This document shows positions 44,571 through 50,967 of a stretch of DNA of 64,000 bases, one piece after another (within the stretch, counting starts at the first letter, position 1; every line of letters begins with the position of its first letter). The notes below the pieces were generated by a model. That model saw only the letters and a list, made by a program, of their open reading frames with translations. It did no database searches and had not been told where the DNA came from. The position numbers and the translations under genes are program-made. Source of the DNA: JBEBXQ01 sp040391535 (lineage in GTDB: Bacteria > Bacteroidota > Bacteroidia > Cytophagales > Spirosomataceae); contig JBEBXQ010000004.1 of assembly GCA_040391535.1 (NCBI GenBank), positions 1 to 64,000 on the forward strand, read 5' to 3'.

Positions 44571-45308
44571 TTGCATAGTATTCTTACCATTTTTCTGAAA
44601 GAACTGAGTTTGTTTTTCAGCTCACTCATTGCCTATATCGTTATGGGGGTTTTTGTGGTGGCTATCGGGCTGATTGTATGGGTTTTTCCTGATACGAACG
44701 TGCTGGATTACGGATATGCCGATCTGGGGGTGTTTTTTAACCTGGCACCCTATGTCCTGCTGTTCCTTGTTCCGGCCATTACCATGCGGTCCATAGCGGA
44801 GGAAAGCAAAAACGGAACCCTGGAATTATTGCTCACCAAGCCTGTCAGCGATAAATCCTTGGTAGCAGGGAAGTTTCTGGCCAACTGGTTTCTGGTGGGG
44901 CTTACGCTGACGCTTACTTTCATATTTGTTTACAGTGTTTATGCGCTGGGAAATCCGGTAGGGAATGTAGACCTGGCTGCTGTTACAGGCTCCTATACCG
45001 GGTTGTTCCTTCTTGCGGCAGTGCTGGTTGCAATGGGGCTCTGGGCATCCTCCCTGAATGATAACCAAATTGTGGCTTTTGTCATCGGTGTATTTCTGGG
45101 ATTTGTGTTTTATGTGGGCTTCTCATCCGTATCCATGCTGCTTGGCAGTAGTATCGTCGCTTCTTTCTTTTCCTGGATAGCCCTGGACGAACAGTACAGA
45201 GCGCTTGGAAAAGGATTGCTTGATACCCGCAATGTTATTTTTATGCTTTCGCTCGCCGTATTTTTCCTTGGACTTACTTATCTCCGGATCGGACAGCTCA
45301 GGAAGTAA
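44571..45308 (+). CDS. gldF: ABC transporter permease GldF-like (gliding)
   Basis: A 245-residue integral membrane protein with six helices of the ABC-2 type, and the motif RSIAEESKNGTLELLLTKPV that marks GldF. GldF forms, with GldA and GldG, an ABC transporter required for gliding in Flavobacterium. The start is TTG at 44571 (reading MHSILTIFLKELSLFF); the next Met is at residue 25 inside the first helix. gldG normally follows gldF, but here the next gene is an unrelated sugar isomerase-like protein, so gldG must be elsewhere or absent. Confidence 0.85.
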   Translation: MHSILTIFLKELSLFFSSLIAYIVMGVFVVAIGLIVWVFPDTNVLDYGYADLGVFFNLAPYVLLFLVPAITMRSIAEESKNGTLELLLTKPVSDKSLVAGKFLANWFLVGLTLTLTFIFVYSVYALGNPVGNVDLAAVTGSYTGLFLLAAVLVAMGLWASSLNDNQIVAFVIGVFLGFVFYVGFSSVSMLLGSSIVASFFSWIALDEQYRALGKGLLDTRNVIFMLSLAVFFLGLTYLRIGQLRK

Positions 45309-45392
45309 TCTGAACCGTTGTGAAATTTCAGTTGCGATCGTGTATATTAGTGCCTGAATATAATTTATCCTATTAATAATTTCTCAAAATTT

Positions 45393-46247
45393 ATGAAACT
45401 GAAACAAATTGCCTTGGCAGGGATGATGTTTGCCGCCAGTGGTTTGTCACTGTTTGCGCAGAATATGCCTGAAGATAAGGCAGGCTGGAAGCTGGGTGCG
45501 CAATCTTATACTTTCCGCTTATTTACCTTTGCCGAAGCTCTGGAAAAAATTGACAGCTGCGGGATGAAGTACGTGGAAGCATTTCCCGGACAGAAAATCG
45601 GTGGTGGCATTGATGGAACCATGGATTTTAAAATGGATAAAGCAAAACAGGATGAAATTAAAAAGCTGCTGGCATCCAAAAGTATTACACTTACAACTTT
45701 TGGGGTGGTAAATGCTAAAACTGAAGCGGAGTGGGGGCAACTGTTTGAATTTGCCAAAGCAATGGGTATTACAAATATTAATACCGAACCCGATCCTGCA
45801 CAGCTATCCTATATTATACCGATGGCAGAAAAATATAAGATCAAAATTGCGTTGCATAACCATCCCAAGCCTTCGCGTTACTGGCATCCTGATACTGTGT
45901 TGAAATATGCCGGAAACAGTGCTTTCGTGGGAGCTTGTGCTGACATTGGCCACTGGGTACGTTCAGGGCTGGATCCGGTTGAGCAGATGAAAAAGCTGAA
46001 TGGACGGATTCTGGGAATGCACTTTAAAGATGTTGTTCAGGATGCGCCGGGTGAGAAATTCCATGATGTGATCTGGGGAAATGGTAAAAGTAATGTGAAC
46101 GGTGTGATTGCTGAAATGAAAAGACAAAACTTCAAAGGCCCTATTTCAGTGGAATATGAGTACAACTGGGAGCACAGCGCGCCGGAAGTTGCCAAAAGCG
46201 TGCAGTATTTCCGTTCTGCCTATAAAACGGTAAAAAAAGGAAAATAA
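45393..46247 (+). CDS. Secreted sugar phosphate isomerase/epimerase-like TIM barrel protein
   Basis: A 284-residue exported protein: signal peptide about 1-22 (ends SLFAQ), then an AP-endonuclease-2 type TIM barrel (WKLGAQSYTFRLFTFAEALE; HNHPKPSRYWHPDTVLKY; GACADIGHWVRSGLDP; LGMHFKDV; ISVEYEYNWEH). The histidines, Asp and Glu residues in these segments are the usual divalent metal ligands. Many Bacteroidota encode such periplasmic enzymes in sugar or inositol metabolism; substrate unknown. It is followed by a strong terminator. Confidence 0.88.
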   Translation: MKLKQIALAGMMFAASGLSLFAQNMPEDKAGWKLGAQSYTFRLFTFAEALEKIDSCGMKYVEAFPGQKIGGGIDGTMDFKMDKAKQDEIKKLLASKSITLTTFGVVNAKTEAEWGQLFEFAKAMGITNINTEPDPAQLSYIIPMAEKYKIKIALHNHPKPSRYWHPDTVLKYAGNSAFVGACADIGHWVRSGLDPVEQMKKLNGRILGMHFKDVVQDAPGEKFHDVIWGNGKSNVNGVIAEMKRQNFKGPISVEYEYNWEHSAPEVAKSVQYFRSAYKTVKKGK

Positions 46248-46278
46248 CGCATATCCGGTTTTCCGGCTTGTAAAATAT

Positions 46279-46313
46279 AAAGGGAAGCATTCTGTGATGA
46301 ACGCTTCCCTTTT
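46279..46313 (+). terminator. Intrinsic terminator after the isomerase-like gene
   Basis: AAAGGGAAGC (46279-46288) pairs with GCTTCCCTTT (46303-46312) over 10 bases around a 14-base loop, in a symmetric A/T context, so it can act on both strands. Confidence 0.8.
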
Positions 46314-46345
46314 CTGTAATCTGGCAAGTAAATGAGTCGTGCTCC

Positions 46346-46582
46346 TCAGCATCCTGCATACGACTCTGCAAATATTCCGTTCAGGGCCACAATGGTATTA
46401 ATAGCAATACGCTGTCCGCTTTCCAGCATTACCTCCCCGTCCTCTATCGATTGAATATGCCCTCCGGCTCTCTCAAGGCCATTGATGTCCATTAACATTT
46501 CTGCTGTCCGGTTTTCTTCTTTGCAAAGCATAAGCATTTCAAGAAAGCTGTCTTTCGGATCTAAAGTGATTCTGCAATCCAT
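46346..46582 (-). CDS. Small hypothetical protein
   Basis: A 78-residue acidic protein with an ATG start and no signal peptide or membrane segment. Two parts are visible: a helical N-terminus (DSFLEMLMLCKEENRTAEML) and a beta-rich C-terminus (IQSIEDGEVMLESGQRIAIN, then TIVALNGIF) that resembles the LSm-like fold of small RNA- or Rho-binding proteins such as Rof; that resemblance is weak. It is single, between a terminator and the outer-membrane paralogues. I do not recognise a family with certainty. Confidence 0.55.
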   Translation of the reverse strand: MDCRITLDPKDSFLEMLMLCKEENRTAEMLMDINGLERAGGHIQSIEDGEVMLESGQRIAINTIVALNGIFAESYAGC

Positions 46583-46666
46583 ATATTCTGAATTTTATCT
46601 GTCCTGTATACTGAAGACAAATCATTTAATCGCTTGGTTTACTAAAACAGATATTACTGATCTTTA

Positions 46667-47254
46667 TCAGAATGAATAACCTACTCCGACTCTTATGCCG
46701 GAATTAATAATACTTTGGCGGGTACCTCTTTCTTTCTGAAAGGGGACAAAAGCATGTCTTTCCAGAAACGGATTGATAAAAACAGCCAGTTTCTGATGGG
46801 TATACCGGGCACCCAGACCTAATCCGAAACCAATACCGGATTGCTTATCGATTGAGTTTTTTTGTTTGTCAAATTCGGCATCCACCAGTAAACCTCCGTT
46901 TACGAATAAGTATTTCATAAAGGTAAGGTTTGCATAAACCGGTATACTGATCATGCTGACGGTCTGTCGGGCATAAACTTCAGGTAACGGTAAGGGACTG
47001 ACTCTGGCGTCAAACTGATAGCGGGCAAATTCAAGCCCCGTTTCCAGTCCGATCATCCTGCTTCCTTTAATAATATGACGTACACCAAATGAGTGAGAGG
47101 TAGCAGCTTTATAGCTTCCACCTCCTTCAAGTCGTTTATGATAAAGGGGGGTAGAGCCTGAAATAGAATATGTAGCAAAAAGCGTATGATTTTGCTGTGC
47201 ATTCACGTAATCATGAGCTGTAAGCAGGAACGTTAAGAAGAATAGATATCTCAT
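46667..47254 (-). CDS. Outer-membrane beta-barrel protein, tandem paralogue 1
   Basis: A 195-residue exported protein from the ATG at 47254 (MRYLFFLTFLLTAHDYVNAQ is the signal peptide; an upstream in-frame start at 47338 adds an unlikely leader). It shows the alternating strands of a small barrel (SHSFGVRHIIKGSRMIGLET; YLFVNGGLLVDAEF; GFGLGLGARYTHQKLAVFIN) and ends GIRVGVGYSF with a C-terminal Phe. It is a close relative of the next gene upstream (47447-48019), with the same length and motif order. Function unknown. Confidence 0.75.
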   Translation of the reverse strand: MRYLFFLTFLLTAHDYVNAQQNHTLFATYSISGSTPLYHKRLEGGGSYKAATSHSFGVRHIIKGSRMIGLETGLEFARYQFDARVSPLPLPEVYARQTVSMISIPVYANLTFMKYLFVNGGLLVDAEFDKQKNSIDKQSGIGFGLGLGARYTHQKLAVFINPFLERHAFVPFQKERGTRQSIINSGIRVGVGYSF

Positions 47255-47446
47255 AAGGATAGAAAAATTTGCTGATGTAAAAATATACTGTCGGTTCTGA
47301 ATCTGAATATTAAATTTAAATAATTTCGGTTTCCGCAATAAGTCTGGCAGTAATCAGTATAGATCCTTGTGATTTTAACTTTAAATCATGTTGGAATAAG
47401 AGAGTTTACTGCTTTATCACAACAACACTACCGGGCAAAGTTAATG

Positions 47447-48019
47447 TCAGAATGAATAGCCAATGCCCATTTTTACACCGGGATTAAACAGGCTTTGCCG
47501 CACCTCTTCGTACCTCTTCCTTGTTAGTGGGATAAATCCATGCCTTTCGGCCGAAGGGTTAACAAAAACCGAAATATTCCGGTAACTATATCTTGCTCCC
47601 GGACCCAAACCAAATCCAATACCTGTCTGTCTGTCAAAGAAAGCATTTTCCCCTTTGATTTCTGCGTCAAAAAGTAAACCTCCGTTCACAAACAGGTATT
47701 CTAGAAAAGTTATATTGGCATAGACCGGCACATTTATTATATGAACCTGTGATTCTATGGGAAATCTTAGCGTTCGGAAGTGCAGACGGGCCAGTTCCAG
47801 CCCGGTTTCCAACGCTATCGCTTTTCCTCCTTTTACTATATAGCGTAATCCGAACGAATGAGATGTTAATGGTCTGTAGCTCCTGCCACTGTTAAGCTGT
47901 TTGTGATAAAACGGTTCAGGAGTGGAAATTGAATAGGTGGCAAAAAGACTTCTTTTCGGTTGAGCATTAACATATTGCGGAACTGTAAACAGAAAGGTGA
48001 AAAGGAACACATATTTCAT
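47447..48019 (-). CDS. Outer-membrane beta-barrel protein, tandem paralogue 2
   Basis: A 190-residue exported protein from the ATG at 48019 (signal peptide MKYVFLFTFLFTVPQYVNAQ). It shares with its neighbour SLFATYSIS, SHSFGLRYIVKG, ALETGLELAR, YLFVNGGLLFDAE, GIGFGLGPGARYSY and the final GYSF. The two genes are a tandem duplication with a 192-base gap and substantial divergence. Family and function are not known; PorT-like small barrels are the nearest type. Confidence 0.75.
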   Translation of the reverse strand: MKYVFLFTFLFTVPQYVNAQPKRSLFATYSISTPEPFYHKQLNSGRSYRPLTSHSFGLRYIVKGGKAIALETGLELARLHFRTLRFPIESQVHIINVPVYANITFLEYLFVNGGLLFDAEIKGENAFFDRQTGIGFGLGPGARYSYRNISVFVNPSAERHGFIPLTRKRYEEVRQSLFNPGVKMGIGYSF

Positions 48020-48096
48020 ATACACAGGGAAAATAGCTGATACGGAATGAACGGTCAGGTGGATTCTGGGATATTAAATATAGGAAACTTTCCAAT

Positions 48097-49068
48097 TCAG
48101 ATACTAAGCCGGGCTGTAAAACCTGTATATGCTCTCCTGATCTTAGCTTTTAGTCTTTTCGGAATACGGTAACTGGAAACATTCGTGAGCATGACACCGA
48201 AAAGGATAATAAACAGTGCAAGAATCTGTAAACTGCTTACGGATTCATTCAGAAAAAAGCTGCCCAGCAATACGGCAATCACCGGATTGACGAATGTATG
48301 GGTACTGACAATGGCCGGAGGCAGATTGGCGATCAGCCAGATATAACAAAGGTATGTAATCAGAGAACCGAAAATGATAAGATAAGCCAGTGCCCATACC
48401 GAAACAGTTTTAACTGCTGCAGGATCAAACCGTTGCCATTCACCACTTACTGTAGCTGTGAGCAAACAAAAAATACCCGAACTGGCCAGTTGAAGTGAAA
48501 CGTTCATTTGTACAGAGCTTCCGGATGTATTGTGATTGCGTGCATACAAAGCACCGATTACCCAGAACAAGGCACCGCTCAGTAACACAATCACGGCAAT
48601 GGTATGCATGGGAGAAGCAGCTGAAGCACTGCTTCCGTTTTCTGATCCCAGGAATAATGCCAGTCCTGCAAACCCGGCGATCAGGCCCAGAACAATGAGT
48701 TTATTGGTGAAATAGTACCGCCATTTAGGGCGATCCATCAAAAGAAAAATGAAAGGCTCTACTGCTACCAGGGTGGCTGCCTCCTTGGTGTCAAGGTATT
48801 GCTGGCTCCACACCAGTAATCCGGTGCTGATCCCCAGAATCAGGATTCCGCTGATTGCATTGGTTTTGATCACAGACCATTGAGGGAAGGTCTCTCCACG
48901 GGACATCAGCCAGGTAAACAGCAAAATACCGGCCATTGAAAAACGGATCCCTGACATCATAAACGGAGAGAAACTTTCCAGACCCAGGCTGGTTGCCATA
49001 TAGGTAGATCCCCAGACTACATATACACAAACAAATGCCAGCAGTGTAATTACTTTTTTTCTGTTCAT
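48097..49068 (-). CDS. EamA/DMT-type exporter
   Basis: A 323-residue inner-membrane protein with ten predicted helices in two EamA repeats (VYVVWGSTYMATSLGLESFS in the first, ending SWALAYLIIFGSLITYLCYI and FVNPVIAVLLGSFFLNESVS in the second). DMT exporters of this family move amino acids, nucleobases or other metabolites outward; the substrate is not evident. The gene is preceded by a leader with an intrinsic terminator 20 bases before the ATG and competing hairpins, so its expression is very probably controlled by attenuation. It is divergent from a carboxylesterase gene. Confidence 0.9.
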   Translation of the reverse strand: MNRKKVITLLAFVCVYVVWGSTYMATSLGLESFSPFMMSGIRFSMAGILLFTWLMSRGETFPQWSVIKTNAISGILILGISTGLLVWSQQYLDTKEAATLVAVEPFIFLLMDRPKWRYYFTNKLIVLGLIAGFAGLALFLGSENGSSASAASPMHTIAVIVLLSGALFWVIGALYARNHNTSGSSVQMNVSLQLASSGIFCLLTATVSGEWQRFDPAAVKTVSVWALAYLIIFGSLITYLCYIWLIANLPPAIVSTHTFVNPVIAVLLGSFFLNESVSSLQILALFIILFGVMLTNVSSYRIPKRLKAKIRRAYTGFTARLSI

Positions 49069-49087
49069 GACTAAGTGGTATTAAAAC

Positions 49088-49113
49088 AAAAAAACCTTTC
49101 TGAATAAGAAAGG
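49088..49113 (-). terminator. Intrinsic terminator in the exporter leader
   Basis: On the minus strand CCTTTCT (segment C, 49113-49107) pairs with AGAAAGG (segment D, 49101-49095) over 7 bp with a 5-base loop, followed by seven U (49094-49088). It stops 20 bases before the ATG of the exporter, so it can only be regulatory. Confidence 0.8.
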
Positions 49114-49228
49114 CCGTTGAATTGTATTATATAGGTACACCGGCCTTCAACCATTACGGACGTTTTTATAATTGACAATATGTAACAGGTGAAGGCGTTG
49201 CATTATTTACGTGATTTTTTCTGTTCCC
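49095..49228 (-). promoter_or_regulatory. Attenuator leader with competing RNA hairpins
   Basis: Read on the minus strand. Segment A (49196-49190, GCCTTCA) pairs with B (49149-49143, TGAAGGC), extended by CC/GG across a one-base bulge. B (49147-49141, AAGGCCG) also pairs perfectly with C (49116-49110, CGGCCTT). C in turn pairs with D to form the terminator. The pairings A:B plus C:D (terminated) and B:C (antiterminated) exclude one another, as in amino-acid operon attenuators and many riboswitches. What is sensed is unknown. Confidence 0.7.
49147..49203 (-). CDS. Candidate 18-residue leader peptide
   Basis: An ATG at 49203, preceded by an A-rich stretch, opens 18 codons ending at TGA 49149-49147. 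The product would be MQRLHLLHIVNYKNVRNG. Codons 3-5 cover segment A of the attenuator and the stop lies in segment B, so a ribosome stalled early would leave B free to pair with C and let transcription proceed. There is no run of a single amino acid, though Leu, His and Asn recur. It could instead be an incidental frame inside a riboswitch. Confidence 0.4.
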   Translation of the reverse strand: MQRLHLLHIVNYKNVRNG

Positions 49229-49235
49229 TTTTTCG

Positions 49236-49268
49236 CAAATGTATTGAATGTTTTTAATTTTCCGGCAA
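49236..49268 (-). promoter_or_regulatory. Promoter of the exporter leader
   Basis: An exact TAnnTTTG box (TACATTTG on the minus strand, 49243-49236) and a TTG (49268-49266) lie 22 bases apart. The start of transcription would be near 49229, giving a leader of about 160 bases that contains the whole attenuator. Confidence 0.6.
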
Positions 49269-49358
49269 TAATCATTGTGAACATTTTTTTAAGATTTTTC
49301 ATTGAATAAATTAATTCTGGTATTCTTTGTTATGGTAGTACAACCAATTGATATCAGG

Positions 49359-49366
49359 TATATTTG
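49359..49366 (+). promoter_or_regulatory. Possible -7 box of the carboxylesterase gene
   Basis: An exact TATATTTG box lies 59 bases before the ATG at 49426. A TTTG at 49326-49329 is too far (29 bases) for a standard -33 element, so the call is tentative. Confidence 0.35.
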
Positions 49367-49425
49367 GCAATATAATTGTTGGTTTTTTATTGTATTTTCA
49401 AATAGTCATTTAATTGTATTAAATA

Positions 49426-50967
49426 ATGATTGTTGAAACCAGAAACGGATTTCTTGAAGGGGAGTATAAAGAGGGTCTTTATTCATTCAAAGGGATTCCG
49501 TACGCAAGTCCTCCCTTAGGAGATAAAAGATTTTCGGCCCCGGAACCGGTTGAGTCGTGGGGAGGGGTAAGGTCGGCCAGGCATTGCGGATCCGTGTGCC
49601 CGCAGATCAGTAAAATCATGATTCAGGGAGAAACGGAAAATGAAGATTGTCTTTACCTGAATGTAATGACACCCGCTGCCGACAATGGAAAAAGAGCTGT
49701 GATGATATGGATTCACGGCGGAATTTTTGCGTTGGGGTCAGGTTCGTCCAGAGTTTATCGCGGAAATGATTTTGTGCGTAAGGAAAACATTGTCTTTGTC
49801 ACACTGAATTACAGGTTGGGCCCGCTTGGCTTCCTGTGTTTTGATGACCTGAAAGGGCATGAACCGGGTTTTGATGATAACCTGGGAATCAGGGACCAGG
49901 TGGCCGCCATAGAGTGGGTTCGTGAAAACATAGCTGCTTTTGGCGGTGATCCTGACAATATTACCCTTTGGGGGCAGTCGGCCGGGGCTACCTCGGTGCT
50001 TACCTTACTTACTTTGCCGTCTTTACAGGGGAAAATCAAAGGTGCTATTGCGCAAAGTCCATCGCACCACTCCTTATGGAGCAGGGAAGAAGCGATCTGG
50101 AACACCCGGCGCTTTCTGGCAAAACTGGGCGTAGACGAACACGATCTGACCCCACTGAAAACCATGCCTGTCCATAAGATTATCCGCGTAGCAAAGCTAT
50201 TGTTCAGAAAAGGAGAGCCGCTTGCCACACGATCTTTCGTTCCTGCATTCGGAACTCCTTTTGTACCGTTAAGTATTGAAAGGTATTTTGAAACATCGCA
50301 GGCACCACCTTTATTAACCGGTTTTACGGATCGGGAGTCCACTTTGTTTACGACAAAAAGAATAGGGCTCATGACACTGGAAAAAGAGGCCTATGAGAAA
50401 ATACTTATTCAAATGCATCCGGAAACCAGAGAAAAAATACTTGGGGAGTATGAACAGCTGAATAGCCAGAGAAAAATTGAAGAGATGATTACAGATGTGG
50501 TATGGCATATCCCTACCATTCAGCTGGCAGAGCAGATCGGGAAAAAATCCGATGTGTGGATGTATAATATCAGCTGGACTTCCCGTCTGATGCGATGGAT
50601 GGGAATAGGGCCTTTTCATGGAATTGACCTGTTACTGCATTTTAATATGCTTTCCAACCGATTATTGCTTTCATTGTTACACGGGCTTCATCTGAATTCA
50701 TCAAAAAGGCTGGGAAAACGGATGAGAAAGCATTGGGGCAATTTTGCAAGAAAACAAAACCCCAACGGAGAAGGGCTAACCGAATGGCTCGCGTATCAGG
50801 CTGATGAAAAACGTCAGGTACTGAATTTTAATAACAGCATTTCCCTTTTAACAGACCCGTATCAGAAAAAACGCATATTGTGGAAAAGCATTAATCCCCG
50901 GATGGTGCTGGAAGGAATGCAGAAAGAAGAGGAGAACAGAGCCCGGAAGGTGCTTAAAACGGAATAA
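49426..50967 (+). CDS. Type-B carboxylesterase/lipase family protein
   Basis: A 513-residue alpha/beta hydrolase of the carboxylesterase type (FKGIPYASPPLGDKRF; EDCLYLNVMTP). The oxyanion loop is HGG (97-99), the nucleophile Ser185 lies in LWGQSAGATSV (GQSAG rather than the usual GESAG), an acidic residue lies in TDRESTLF and the catalytic His probably in GPFHGIDL. No signal peptide is visible, so it is predicted to be cytoplasmic, unusual for a family with many secreted members. Its 3' end overlaps the opposing TonB receptor by 14 bases. Confidence 0.88.
   Translation: MIVETRNGFLEGEYKEGLYSFKGIPYASPPLGDKRFSAPEPVESWGGVRSARHCGSVCPQISKIMIQGETENEDCLYLNVMTPAADNGKRAVMIWIHGGIFALGSGSSRVYRGNDFVRKENIVFVTLNYRLGPLGFLCFDDLKGHEPGFDDNLGIRDQVAAIEWVRENIAAFGGDPDNITLWGQSAGATSVLTLLTLPSLQGKIKGAIAQSPSHHSLWSREEAIWNTRRFLAKLGVDEHDLTPLKTMPVHKIIRVAKLLFRKGEPLATRSFVPAFGTPFVPLSIERYFETSQAPPLLTGFTDRESTLFTTKRIGLMTLEKEAYEKILIQMHPETREKILGEYEQLNSQRKIEEMITDVVWHIPTIQLAEQIGKKSDVWMYNISWTSRLMRWMGIGPFHGIDLLLHFNMLSNRLLLSLLHGLHLNSSKRLGKRMRKHWGNFARKQNPNGEGLTEWLAYQADEKRQVLNFNNSISLLTDPYQKKRILWKSINPRMVLEGMQKEEENRARKVLKTE

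Noticed and set aside
49095..49228. TPP, cobalamin, FMN, preQ1 or guanidine riboswitch in the exporter leader
   Set aside because: None of the conserved core sequences of these classes is visible; only the competing hairpins are supported.
50954..50967. A 14-base 3' overlap between the carboxylesterase and the TonB receptor as a regulatory device
   Set aside because: Short convergent overlaps are common, and no terminator or other signal is visible to support a function.
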